Assembly (NCBI RefSeq): GCF_000835495.1
Contig: NW_015622547.1
Coordinates: forward strand, 1,054,001 to 1,118,000
From: Cladophialophora immunda
Lineage: Eukaryota; Ascomycota; Eurotiomycetes; Chaetothyriales; Herpotrichiellaceae
Length of the DNA stretch: 64,000 nucleotides
Reading direction: 5' to 3'
How positions within the stretch are numbered: position 1 is the stretch's first letter; the number at the start of each line of letters is the position of its first letter. The notes under the pieces are model-generated. The model saw only the letters and a program-made list of their open reading frames with translations, was not told the origin of the DNA and made no database searches. The translations under genes and the position numbers were made by a program. Positions 50,408 through 61,631 of the stretch are shown here, piece by piece.

Positions 50408-51919
50408 ATGGCCGGCTTCGTGGTCAATCAGCTGCAGCTGTCGGCTTCTTCAGAAACCATTCAACATGGCTATCTGCACACAGATGATGATGGGCACTTC
50501 CTGTGGCCACCAGCGCACGCCACCCCTGACGAGTTCTCCCCCGATACACGATTCCGTGAGCTACAGCAGGAACTCCGTACGATGCTCTTCGCTGAAGCAC
50601 CAAGCCTCCTCAATACGAGAGCTTGTTCACCGCTTTCGACCCAGATCGACGCAGGCAGTGACGCAGCCGCAGAGTATCCCCGAGAGGAGCCGGATTTCGG
50701 ACGCACGTCCATCTCCAAGTCGAGACTCATCAAGTACCTGACACATTGGATCACGGAGAGTGCGCCGTGCCTGGACAAGTTCGACGAGGCCCAGCATTTC
50801 GCGGTGGAAATCCCCCTCCTGGCCCGACGCTCGCCGGCGCTGCTCTATGCCATCCTGGCATTTTCCGCTCGACACATGGAGAGGAAGCTAGGCGCACAGA
50901 AGACTTACGACAGTCTTGAACTCTATCAAGAGTCGATTGCTCTACTAGCTGCGGGGCTGCAGGCGAGGGATGCGAATATGGTCGCCGTCGTCTGCATCCT
51001 AGCCTGCCTGGAGCTCATGTCGGATAGCTCGTGGGATTGGAGAAGACATGTCGAGGGCTGCGCCACTCTGCTCGGCCTCTTCAACGTCCACGGCTTCTGT
51101 GGTGGGCTCCTACAAGCCGTCTTCTGGTGCTACGCTCGTATGGATGTCTGCGGTGCGGTTCTTGCCCACGGATCGGAGAGCACCGTCCTTCACATCGACC
51201 AGTGGCTGGCGCCGGCGAGGCTGCTGATACACCCGCTGGCCCGGCGTGAAGAGATGGTACGGCAGATGTTTGAGCAGCACAGCGCGAACAGCCCAGACAT
51301 GTATGGAAACTGGGCCATCTACCTGTGTGCGAAAGTCACCGACCTAAGTTACCGTCGAACAAGCTTGCTGGAATCGGACCAAGCAGATCAATACGACACT
51401 CGACCCTTTGAAGCCCAGTGGCGGCGGCTTTGGACTGACCTGCAGCATTGGTATTCTCACCGGCCGCCGGCGATGCAGCCCGTCACGTCGGCCGCCGGCG
51501 CCGGCGACGAGCTCTTTCCAGACATTCTATTCGTGCATCGCGCCGCCATCTCGAGCAACCAGTCCTACCACACGGCGTGCATCTTGATGCTCGAGCTCCA
51601 TCAGCCACGGACTGAGATGGCCCCGACATCCTCGCAAGATTCGACCATTTGGCACGCACGACGAGTCTGTGGGATCTCCCTGACCAACCCACACCGCGGG
51701 AACTTGATCAACGCGATCCAGCCGCTCTGTCTGGCCGGCAGGTACTTTACGCATCTGGACGAACATCTCGCGGTGGCGCGACTGTTGAGACTCATCCACG
51801 AAAGTACGGGATGGGGCTCGCTGGGGAGGATCCGAGAGCTCGAGATCCTGTGGGGGTACGAGCCGGGAACGCTCCTGTCAATCCTGAAGGCCAATGACGA
51901 ACCGCAACGGACACCATGA
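50408..51919 (+). CDS. Fungal-specific transcription factor-domain protein, no DNA-binding domain seen
   Basis: A single-exon gene of 503 aa. The region SKSRLIKYLTHWITESAPCLDKFD through LLYAILAFSARHMERK and VAVVCILACLELM matches Fungal_trans_2 domains (ARCA-like proteins), as does FWCYARMDVCGAVLAH and the C-terminal RGNLINAIQPLCLAGRYF, GWGSLGRIRELEILWGY. Normally an N-terminal Zn2Cys6 cluster precedes this; here neither the first 90 residues nor the 600 bp upstream contain the Cys pattern. The protein may act as a cofactor, or an exon may have been lost. The start ATG is the first in the frame. Confidence 0.82.
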   Translation: MAGFVVNQLQLSASSETIQHGYLHTDDDGHFLWPPAHATPDEFSPDTRFRELQQELRTMLFAEAPSLLNTRACSPLSTQIDAGSDAAAEYPREEPDFGRTSISKSRLIKYLTHWITESAPCLDKFDEAQHFAVEIPLLARRSPALLYAILAFSARHMERKLGAQKTYDSLELYQESIALLAAGLQARDANMVAVVCILACLELMSDSSWDWRRHVEGCATLLGLFNVHGFCGGLLQAVFWCYARMDVCGAVLAHGSESTVLHIDQWLAPARLLIHPLARREEMVRQMFEQHSANSPDMYGNWAIYLCAKVTDLSYRRTSLLESDQADQYDTRPFEAQWRRLWTDLQHWYSHRPPAMQPVTSAAGAGDELFPDILFVHRAAISSNQSYHTACILMLELHQPRTEMAPTSSQDSTIWHARRVCGISLTNPHRGNLINAIQPLCLAGRYFTHLDEHLAVARLLRLIHESTGWGSLGRIRELEILWGYEPGTLLSILKANDEPQRTP

Positions 51920-53528
51920 TTTGGGAGTCGCCAATGCCACATCTGCTCAGCAGAGCAGGTGCAGCACATCAAGTCCAGCATCTGAACCTCACTCTCCCAG
52001 CTCCAGCCGCCCCAAGCGACGTCTGACCCAAACAGCGTCGCTGGGAGCCCGGCGGCCCTGGCGGCCCAGGCGGCCCAGTTTGCGCGCGTGTTCGACCGCA
52101 CGGTCCTAGGGCTGACCGCGGGCGCGCTCCCGGATCCGCCGCCGATGAGCGTGTTCCAGATCCAGACGAGGCAGGTCGCGAGGGTGGCCGGGAAGACGAG
52201 GGTGGAAAAAGGAAGTCGGATGGTTGTAGCTGTGGTTGATAACGATAATGATGGAGGAGGAGGCAGGGGATGGAGTCGGTAGTAGAACGAAACAATGCGA
52301 AGAAGACAGGACGAGAATTGAAACTTGAATTCGCCAATCCAGTGCGAATATTACCGTTCTGTTTCCCATGCATAGGGTGCAAAAGGAGGCGAATAGTTCG
52401 ACTCGGCGGGCTACAGTGCAAGAAGCGCGCCCCCTACGAGGATGGCGTGTTCTACAAGGACGAGGTAGTAGTAGTAATGCCTACTCGAGGAATCACCTAC
52501 TCGAATGGAAAGGTAGTTGATCCTGGGCCCTTGAAGCGACGGCGAATAGCTCAATGGCCGCGAACTACCGAGTAGAACTGCTCACACACAGGGCGGGCCT
52601 CGCCTTTGCAGCCCGACGTGGGTGGGTGGTTTCCTGCGCGGCACTGGTGTCGACTGCGCCTGTTATTGCCGTCTCTGGAAATAGACTCTAGAGTGCTCGG
52701 TCCTCGTCGATACAGTTTCCTAGACCCTAGATACTACTGACCAGCATGTTGGAGTGAGGATGACGATGACGATGACGATGATGATAGGCGCGCAACTTCG
52801 ACGTGCTCCTGGTGGGCGAGGTTGAATGATACGAGCGAAGCCTGGTGGCCCTCGTAAAATAAAGGGAAAAAAGGATCTATCTTGCGCCTCGCCTCGGGGC
52901 TTTGTCCCTTTCCATGGGCGCCCTGCCCACAAAAACCCGGGAATTGTTTTCCTTCTTGGCCAGCTGAGCTCGCTTAACTAACAAACGTGTGGCTTCTGGT
53001 TTTGCAGGTCTACCGTGCGTGCTCTTGGAGCCAAGTGCCCCCATTACCCTGGGTACATACATACACTACGCAGGCCGTTGTCCATTGTCCAGGTTCAGTC
53101 AGGGCTGGGCCGAGGGAGGAAAGGGGCCTGCCGTCTCGCCCTAATCGCAAAGGTACCCAACTCAAGTCGGTCCTCGTATCTGGCGCCGACTAGCGCTGAT
53201 CTGACGCCCTATCCGGGGCCACGAATGAGTGGTGATGTATTGGTGGGCGCGGGCTCAGAGATTATAATTAACGTCCCCAGGGGGTTTGTTTGCACTCTTC
53301 CCCTTTCCCGCGTGTTCGCTGTCGTCTTTACTACTCAAGCGAGTGTCGAATGTGCGGGGACTGAACTGGGCGCCGCTGGCTGTTGGGTGATAACTGCTTC
53401 CTCCTGGTTTTTTTTTCTTGGTGAATGCAGTCAAGTTGTTTCGGGAAATCCAAATTCCCATCCAGCTGCGACACGCTGCTTTGAAGATCAAGAGGAAGGA
53501 AAAGAATTCCCATCGGCGGGACGACAGG
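51920..53528. other. Intergenic region with a GATGAC-type microsatellite
   Basis: About 1.6 kb with no supported gene. A GACGAT/GATGAC run occurs at about 52758-52787. The frame at 52270-52575 has no recognised features. The right end, rich in CTTTCC and TTTT runs, is the probable promoter and leader of the DUF1772 gene. Confidence 0.5.
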
Positions 53529-54313
53529 ATGGACACCGCTGTTCTTGCCAAAGTCTGTGGATTGGCTTCGTCGGGCATATTTGCAGGTTGTTCTTCCCAC
53601 CCCTCGGCCCCTTGTTCCTGAGCCCTCTTATGGGACAGGGTGGCGAAGGTACTCGCATGTGTCTGTGCCGTATGACGAAGCTGATCTCTTCTGTCGTCTG
53701 ATTTAGGATACACCTGGGCTCTTTCCCATGCGGCTGTGCCGGCGATTCTCTTTGCTCCCGACGCGTTGGCCGCCCGAGAATGGCGCTACCAGTATCTCAT
53801 GGGCTTTCATGTCAGTAGTTGATTGTTCCTGCTCGCATTCCTGATTGAGTGTACTCTTTCTGACACTCCTGGCGAATGCAGATTTCTAGGCCCATGTGCG
53901 TGATCAATGGCTTGTCGTTTGGGTACCTAGCATATCACGGTAGGTTTGGCCATCACAAATCAGCATTCCAGTTCTGAAGTTGCTGATCCAGAGGCCCTTT
54001 AGCTCCCGAGGGATCCCTTCTTCGCTATCTGTACATCCTCGCTGCCTCGGCGAGTGCGTCGGGCGTACCTTACGCACTGACCTTTCTGCGTCGGACCAAC
54101 GGCGCTCTGTCGCGAAAAGCCGACCGTCTAGCAGGCCCTGGCGGTGGCGAGATGGCATTGACGTACGCTTTCAACGAGAAACGCAGCATCGACAGAGATA
54201 GGAAGATGAGCACCGAGGAAGCGATCAAGCGGTGGCAATGGCACAATTATGTGCGGACTTGGGTTTTGGTGCTGGGCACGGTCGCCGGGGCTTTGGCTGT
54301 CGCGATGGACTGA
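53529..54313 (+). CDS. DUF1772 / anthrone oxygenase-like small membrane protein
   Basis: Four small exons: 53529-53586, 53707-53810, 53882-53939 and 54003-54313, 176 aa, the usual family size. Helices are visible at VLAKVCGLASSGIFAGYTWA, ISRPMCVINGLSFGYLAYH, LLRYLYILAASASASGVPYAL and the C-terminal RTWVLVLGTVAGALAVAM. The HNYVRTW motif before the last helix is the best family mark. DUF1772 proteins include anthrone oxygenases of aromatic polyketide pathways (HypC type), but most fungal members have no known role. No polyketide synthase lies nearby. All joins keep phase; the first donor (GTTGTT) is the weakest. Confidence 0.82.
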
Positions 54314-55121
54314 TGGTTTCGTTGAGGGAGGTGCTGTTCGTCTGTGATGGTTTTGATGGTTTTGTTTGGATGAGCAGTGATGCTCTGCTTGTGATGCATT
54401 GTGTTTTCAGAGCGGTCTGGGAGTGAGCGATTGCCACTGTGTATTTGTTGTCTAGCGAAGATGGCATGGGATGTCAATAGTGGGATATAAGCATTCGGCA
54501 GCCAAGCCATGACGAGTGCATTCTTGGTTCCTATTACCCTATCTTTCGACAATTCTCTCATGGCGTACGTAGCAGAGAGACTCCATAATGTGCCATGCGA
54601 TGCAAGCGTCTGAAACCAATGTGTACCAACCTGCTGTCGCATCTGTCCACGCTGAAACGCCACTGCATGGTCGGATCATCGGAAGACGTCAAACGCCAAA
54701 TCCATACAACGGCCACGGAGTCCATGTAGCGTCTCCCATCAAAGTCCACCGTTGTGTGTACAAATATCATAACGCGAAGGCCTAGTCTGTGTCAGAAGAG
54801 TGGCCTGATAGATGGCGTGGGCGGCAGCTGGGTGCATATAGCCAAAGGCAAGGCTGACAATGTTCCCCACGGACTTGCAGTATTGTACCCGAAAGCAACG
54901 GTGGTTAAGGCTGTCGCCGAGCTGTGGAGGTGAGGCAACTACCGCCTAGGTACTCCGTACTCGATCCTCTCACCATAGGGACGCCGTAGGAAAAGCAATA
55001 ATTAATATTGGAGACTCCGCCCCCCTTCAGCCTCTCATTTTAAAATTAGACCCTAAACAACAAAAACCTGCTCACGAATCTGCCCTCAGCCTCATCTCCC
55101 TTACATTCCCGCCTAGCCACA
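54314..55121. other. Intergenic region, no gene seen
   Basis: About 800 bp. An AT-rich, TATA-like stretch (TTAATATT, TTTTAAAATTA) at 54998-55050 could be the core promoter of the gene that follows. Confidence 0.45.
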
Positions 55122-55211
55122 ATGTCAGAAACCTGCTCACCTTCTCAAACACGACTGCACACTCACCACAGAAAATGCACATCTCCAACTCCATAGCGTG
55201 TGGGCACAGGA

Positions 55212-56070
55212 GATGAGGACGAGGCTAGGAGTGACGATATCTTGCTCAACAGCGGCTACTTTTGTCCCCGGGAGGCTGGGTGCGAGGTGGAATGGGATGC
55301 TTCTCCAGCCTACGAGTATGCTTCTTCGTTTTGGATTTTGATTGATTGGAGATCTTTGAGCAGATATTCCTCGTAAACAATGCATCAGGTTTCTCCGCCC
55401 ATGTCCCCAAGGGGAGAGTATATGAGGGTGCCCCAGTCGTATATCTTGTGGCCTCTCGCACATTCCCATCAGGACCATTTGCGTGCTATACTCATACAGT
55501 AAATCGTAACTATCATCGCTCAACCCAACATTTGAACCTGTGCGACGCAGCAAAAAGACATGTGTGGCGATTCTCATCTTCCTCCAGCTCCCGAGTCTGG
55601 CGACCTGATCGCCGTCATCCATCCAAATCCACAATCGTCGTTTCGAGGTAGACTGAAACTGTCGAATCGAGCGCCAGGAGCAACCACAACCACCCTCCAA
55701 TGTGCAGGTAGCGGTTCAGACTTCTGGCGGCCGGACGCGCTCTTGAACGTGAGAATACAGTACGTATGACGCCGTCCCCTGTCCCTGTTTGTGCGGCATT
55801 TAGGTTGCTGACGACTCTTCACTCAGCAAATATGGGCAACCCCTATCAACACCATCACATTCTGGGCTCGACTCGGACTCGGAAGACGAATATGACCCGT
55901 CCAACCCCGTCTTGTATTCGTTCTTCGTCGATACGGCCAGCGATTCCACAACTGTCGACGTGAGACTCAATCTCGGTGTCGGCGGAGATGGGGTTGTGGG
56001 ACGGACAGTATCGATTGTCGATGGTCGGAGGAGAAAGCTTCTTGGAGAAGGGGTTATCGGATGGAGCTGA
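55212..56070 (+). CDS. Unrecognised multi-exon gene, 5' end unresolved
   Basis: The 3' part is well supported by splice phase and coding character: exons 55361-55498, 55551-55647, 55708-55759 and 55827-56070, ending at a TGA. Segments include VPKGRVYEGAPVVYLVASRT, PAPESGDLIAVIHPNPQSS, SGSDFWRPDALLNVRIHKYG, GLDSDSEDEYDPSNPVLYSF and VDVRLNLGVGGDGVVGRTVS. A further upstream exon at 55212-55286 (acidic, then NSGYFCPREAGCE) may join through a 74-nt intron, but no start codon could be linked with confidence; an ATG at 55122 is in the same frame but separated by a stop. The intron at 55648-55707 is 60 nt and stop-free in frame, so it may be retained. I do not recognise the family. No signal peptide or membrane helix is seen. 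Confidence 0.55.
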
Positions 56071-56221
56071 GTTTCTCGCACAAATCGTTGTTGTGAATTT
56101 TTGCAGCCTTTGGTGTTCTTCACCTCGCGAGAACATCTAATATTTTGATAGCAGTTGTGCACAATGATTTTTGGCCAGTCTCTAGGTTAGACATCGCGTG
56201 TGAGATGCCAGAGAACCGACC

Positions 56222-58517
56222 CTAAAGCAGATACCCCATCCATCCACTGTTGTTCATGTAAATATCAAACATATCCAATTCTTCGGTGCTAAAATTGAAC
56301 TGGTCCCAGTTGGTGTTTCCGTAGCTAGCAGCATCGTACGCGGCGTTCAAGTTCGAGCCAAATTTGTCCACATTCGTCCAACCTCCGCCAGGAAGCAGAG
56401 CTGGTGTATAAGGCCTTGTCGGTGGTAGGTTCGCGGCGCTTCCAAGCCCAGGGTATTCCATCCGTTTTGCGGAGGCAATGATGGACGCGGGGTCTTGCCG
56501 CAGAATGCTGGATGCTCGCCGACGTCGTGTCTGATCATCTTGCCCTTGCTCGTCATCCGAGAGCTGTCCTGATCTGTGTATGTGCCAGATTTTGAGCTTC
56601 ATGAAGACGAATCCGAAAGCTTCTGCACAGGGATTCCCGCCACCGGCTGACACTTCACCTAGTCGATTGAGAACAGCATCCAAATAATATCCAGTCTTCA
56701 AGTCAGGGACAAAGACCGAGCCGAGTTTGGACTCTGGGGAGTTGAAGATCCAGTGCAGTTTGATCAATACCACAACAGCATAGGCATTCCAGACAATGTA
56801 GAGATTGGACAGGTTTCGAGCACACTTGACCTCGAGAGAGAGGTAGGTGTCAAGGACTCGGTGACTGCTCTCTAAGAGAGTCGACAAAGCCTCAATGTGA
56901 GCAGATGTCACAAAGTCGGGTGCCCTGCGCTGCTCCAACGGAGGGACTCCAGGTCGGAAGTCATCTACGTTGTGGTCGTAGTGCACAGCGATCTCGTGGA
57001 TATAGAGGTTGAGGCATGCTGCTTGGTGTTGCACAAGTCCTTCCCACAAATTAGTCCACTCTCTCAACAGAAAAATAAACCGCCGAGACTTACGATGATC
57101 CACCGCGACATCAGTATCCTTCTCCCACTGTTGCAATTGCCGCTGAAAGCATTTCAGCTGATACTGCACCCTTGGCTCTGTAAAATCGAGATCGGCGCCA
57201 GGATCGTCCATGTTGAAAGCTGCAGCAACTTCCTCGGCAAGACGTGCCAGCGCCACGGTGGCACACAGCCATCTGTCGCTCGGGGCGGCATGGGGGCTGG
57301 TTCTGAGTATCTCCAGGCACTCTTCTGTGCGTGGGCTGAACCTTATGAGGGTCGGGAGACGAAGGATGGTGGTGACACTGTGATTTGGGAACAATTAGCA
57401 CGATCAGAGTCACAAAATTAGGGGGTTAGCAAACCTACTTTATGTTAGCCTGATAGCAGGCCAACCATGTCCGGGCCAGTTCAACTTCTTCGGCCGGACT
57501 TCTTTTCAGCTTCGATCTCTTGCCTATACCTAATTCCAGAGACAGGGAAATGGCTGATTGGATGTTTTGATTAAAGGCAAGATCCCTTGCCGTGCGCGGT
57601 CGTACATAGTACTGAGAGTTCAGCAGCATCGCCTGAATCACATCCAATGATTTGTCGCCGTGAAAGAGCACTCGTTCTGCAATCTGCCGATTAATCTCAA
57701 TGGTAAGCGCTGTCTGGGCGGAAGGCTGCACGACAGGGCTTGCAATGGCTAAAATGGTCAGAAACGTTATAGGTCGGGTCCTTCGAAGTTCCTGCGGGTC
57801 GGTGTCGGGAGGAAAGACGACGTATGGGCAAGAAGAGCACATGTCCTTCATCCAGTGGTTGAACATCGCTGTCGCGCTCTCCATGCTCAAGTCGCCGCGA
57901 TCAATGACATCGACATAGTCGTCTTTAGCAATAGGCTCCACATCCACCGGGTTGCAACCTCTGTTGAATTCTGGTTGAGCGGTGGGCCGCAATGCCCTTT
58001 CCATGAGGCTCCGCTGATAGGTGTCCAGGCTGGTATTGGAGGTGTCGTCAGTCTTGGCTGGTTCCGAGCTCCCACTGGTAGGGGCATCTTTGGGAGGCGA
58101 TTCATCCTCGGGCTTCGCGCCATCTGTCGACTGCTGTTTGGCCAGCAAAGCGTCGGTCAAGGCGTTTATTTTCTTCTCCAGTTCGGCGACCTTGTGGACT
58201 GTTTTCTGTCTTTTCCGCGGGGGCCCTGGCATGACACATTCACGATTGACCTTGGCACATGCATTGCAGGCATCTTGGCCCTCGACGGGGAGACATCTGA
58301 TTTTCATGTTTCTGCAAGCCACGCACGCACGTGACCGCTTCTGCCGTTTGGGCTTTTCGTTGCCTGAGCCTTCATCGTCTTCCAGACTTTCCGGGGACTG
58401 ACTGTGGCTGTTCGAGTCTTGAAACTGAGCATCTTGGAGAATGGCCCGTGTTTCGGGGGAGCGGTTCTGCTTGAACGGTAACAGGCTTTCGACAGGAAGT
58501 GGTTTCTCTGGCGCCAT
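56222..58517 (-). CDS. Zn2Cys6 transcription factor, Leu3-like
   Basis: Two exons, 58517-57439 and 57377-56222, 744 aa; the 61-nt intron joins CYQANIN to VTTILRLPTLIRF. The zinc cluster (about residue 65-95) reads ACVACRNMKIRC then ACNACAKVNREC, with flanking KPKRQKRSR basic residues and a coiled-coil linker (VAELEKKINALTDALLAKQ) typical of dimeric regulators. The middle region (FLTILAIASPVVQPS, LGIGKRSKLKR, ELARTWLACYQANI) is of the type found with Leu3-like regulators. It is nuclear. The C-terminus ends with FSTEELDMFDIYMNNSGWMG, an acidic/aromatic stretch resembling an activation tail. Target genes are unknown; Leu3 itself responds to alpha-isopropylmalate. Confidence 0.88.
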
Positions 58518-59357
58518 GTTGTATTATATCGATGCCTGGTTGGGAACTCCGTCATACGCGACCCGCCCAGCAAGGCATCTCCCGTGATGACAAACTGAAT
58601 TCCTGACCACCTAGGCTGACATGGTTCGGACGTGGAGGAGGCAACCCGCAATCAACGGCCTCCACTTGGATAGTAGATGCAGATGGATATTGGAGAGAGG
58701 AACACAAAGGATAATGACAGCAGCTGCTATGGCGTAATTAGAAATCAGAATCGAGGTGGCATTTGGAGGCCTGGGCAAAGTTTTCGGACTCGCTGTTAAG
58801 CGCTCGATTTCGGAGCCGGCGGGATCTTGAGTCCGAGCGCAGGCTGCAGCCAATCACAGCGTCCAGGTGCCGTGATGAGTCATGGATGATATGCAGCCTT
58901 GCGCAGCCTTGTGTTACTTCGGCCGTTGAGGTTGATCTACTCCGTTCATGGCGTGGTGTCTATATTATTACAACTGGACGAAGGAACTACTCGCTACAGA
59001 GCCATAGTCGCCCACCTATGGCTGAGGGCGAGAGGTGCTTGACCAAGCTTTACACAGGAGCTACCAGGTCGATTCATGAACCTCAAGCCAGTCCCGACCG
59101 TAATGGCACTCTCCATATAGGGCAGCGCTGGGATGATTTCAGGGTGAAGGTAATTCTCATGCCCATCGAGCTCCTGAAGCAGTCACATGTGGGATTCCGG
59201 CGCATTAAGGACTCCAGCGGCAAGGGTCTCAACGGCCGTGAATAGCCACTCTGCTGTACAGATCCAAACACTGAGCTCACAGTGATCTCTTTTGGCCTTT
59301 GCATGCGCACGGCATTCTCATTGCAACATAAGTTTGTTCCTTCAGGCACAAGGAACT
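58518..59357. other. Intergenic region, no gene seen
   Basis: About 840 bp between the start of the Leu3-like regulator and the 3' end of PRP4, both minus strand. A plus-strand frame of 160 aa (58763-59245) has no family features. Confidence 0.5.
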
Positions 59358-60946
59358 TCATATGCCCTGGCCATCATCACGCCCCCATAGCTTGACAGTT
59401 CTGTCATGACCACTGCTGGCAATCCACTTGGCGTCATTGGTGACATCGACACTGAGAACGTTGCCCGCATGTCCACTGAGCTGCTTCACAAACGACCAAT
59501 CATCCGCCGAATAGATGTTGACGTTTTTGTCGAAACCACTCGTCACAAAGAATGTGCCGGCTTTTCGAGGATTGTGCTCCTGTCTGACGCCACTGCTCTC
59601 CACCAGGGATGACTTGTCGGCATCGAGGCCTTTGAACCATTTCAGGTCGGAAACGTTGCCATTGTGAGCACCAATTCCTCCCACACTGCGCACTTGACGA
59701 AGATCCCAGCATTTGACCCATCCGTCACCGGAGCCAGATAGGATGCGGTATCCGTCATTGCCCCAATCCAGGCAGAAGATTTCACGGATGTGGCCTTCCA
59801 AGATCATGACGGTGCGCCCCGTCCTAAGGTCCCAGATTCTCCCTATGCTATCAAATCCCCCGCTTGCCAGTAATGAGCCGTCAGTATTGAAACTGACGGC
59901 AAATACTTGCCTCGAATGTCCTTCTTGCAAAAGGAGCTCCGTTGTCGTCTCCACATCCCATAATCGCCAGGTCGTGTCAAATGAGGCCGATGCAAGATAT
60001 TTCCCCGACGGATGAAACTCGACCCTGCAAACACGATCGGTATGTCCTTGCAAAGTGCCAATTGGTGTCTCCTTGTTCAATGACCAGAGGTGTATGTCAC
60101 TGTCTCCGCCTTGCCCGCCAGCGCCGCTTGCGATATTTAGGGAATCTGGAGACACATTGGATTCTTGTAGTGTTGCACCAGGAAACCAGGCAAGCCCGCC
60201 AACAATGCCCGTATGACCTCTGAGGGTCACTTTTTCGTCCAGGTTCGGGACATCTAATAACTTGATGCCACCGCCCCAGTTGCCGGCGGCAATGATCTTG
60301 CCGTTTGGAGAAAATCGAGTGATACTGACGGGCCGCTCTCCGGCAATTTGTGTGCCAAACAGTTCAAACCCTTGTAACTTCTCTTTGATTTCCTTGCGAT
60401 GCTTGATATGTGTGCGCAGCGGAATGGTAGAGTCTTCTCTTTGTCTCTGTATCCGCGCCTTTGCCCTTGGTAGGGAATACCTAGCTATCGCTCTTCTCGC
60501 CTCGAGCAGTTCTGGCATACCTTCGGTGTAAAACTCTTCTTCTTGATCCGCATCTTCGTCTGCTTCGTGCATCTGTACATCTGCATCGGCTCCATCAGGG
60601 CCAGCTGCATCTTGTTGATCCAACAACAGCTCCCGCAATCGGCTTCGTCTGTCTGCGGCGTCCTCCCCAAAAAGTGTGACAGGCTCTCCGAGTTCGCGCA
60701 AACGTGATCTGACTTTTCCATCATCTGTGGGGACAGCCAGCATGGCCAGTCTTCGTTTTCGGTCGAATTGGGAGAGGATCGCAGATGCCTTTTCGGGCGC
60801 AACGCCACCGGCACCGGTAGGGAGGTCATAATTTCGATCGACAGCTGGCAGGAAAGTGAGTCCAGATATTTGAGAATGCCGGAGACGCAATACTTACGGA
60901 TGCTTGCCAAATCCACGCCCATCTCGGTGTCCTGCGTCTCAGCCAT
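59358..60946 (-). CDS. PRP4: U4/U6 small nuclear ribonucleoprotein PRP4 (WD40)
   Basis: Two exons, 60946-60898 and 60844-59358, 511 aa. PRP4 is a component of the U4/U6.U5 tri-snRNP and is needed for spliceosome assembly in the nucleus. N-terminal to the propeller is the PRP4-like/SFM block RKRRLAMLAVPTDDGKVRSR followed by LRELGEPVTLFGEDAADRRS. Then come an acidic stretch (EADEDADQEEEFY) and seven WD40 repeats from about residue 190 to the end, each with a GH and W[D] pair: LRGHTGIVGGLAWFP, LQGHTDRVCRVEFHP, LQEGHSRQVFAVSF, LEGHIREIFCLDW and LSGHAGNVLSVDV, ending DRTVKLWGRDDG. The 53-nt intron joins ASI to PVDRNYDLPTG. The first ATG gives MAETQDTEMG. Confidence 0.95.
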
Positions 60947-61631
60947 GTCCGTCAGTCTTGCATGGCTTCCCCTCTTGATCCATCGTGAGAGCAGATAAAG
61001 CCTTGGAGGCAAATGTAAATAAAGAGACACAGTAGAGTATGCTTTGCGGCGGAGTATCTTACCTGACGCTCCTCCTCCACATACGCCTGACGCGCCGGGT
61101 GCATCATCTTGCTGGCTGCACACTAAGAGACGGGATTTCGATTATAGACAGTTGCGGTGAGTCTCTTGTATTTCGTCGACCTTCTCCAGACGCACAAAGT
61201 TCCCGCGGATCCAAGTTGAAATTGTATAGGACAACGCTGGTGACGCGGGACGCATGGAAATTTCCTGCCGGATTCGGCCGTCAGTCACCGCCGCGTTAGG
61301 AAAATTGTTTTTCCCCTCGACGCCAAGATCGCTCGGCGCTAGTCCATTACTCCATGATCAGCTCCCAGCGAGCCATGCCACATGCCACGCTCACTTACAA
61401 TCCGAATGCTTTCTAAACTTTCCTATCCTACTTGTCGAAGTATGCGAAAGAATGCACTTCCCGGAAGAGGCCTCGCCATAAAGCCTCTCATCCAGATGCA
61501 GCCTAGACTCGAGACCTTAGCCTAGGTACCGTCGACTAATCGTCGATTTGCTCCCGAAAATCCAGTTTCGTTAATAGCCCTCGTTCATTCTCAAGTCGGT
61601 TGTTTTACTCGTACGGTTGAGTCATCATCCT
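60947..61631. promoter_or_regulatory. Divergent intergenic region (PRP4 / zinc-finger regulator)
   Basis: This 685-bp spacer separates divergent genes; it contains the PRP4 promoter. No other feature is recognised. Confidence 0.45.

Noticed and set aside
52270..52575. 101-aa plus-strand frame in the large spacer
   Set aside because: No recognised motif, no good start context and no linked exons; kept as possible noise.
54247..54663. Minus-strand frame overlapping the DUF1772 3' end
   Set aside because: Composition-driven; overlaps the last exon of a better supported gene.
57077..57110. Possible intron in the Leu3-like gene (GTAAGT donor)
   Set aside because: The nearest acceptors would make an intron of only 31-33 nt, too short; the frame reads through.
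58763..59245. 160-aa plus-strand frame between Leu3-like regulator and PRP4
   Set aside because: No homology features; likely chance opening in a promoter/3' UTR spacer.
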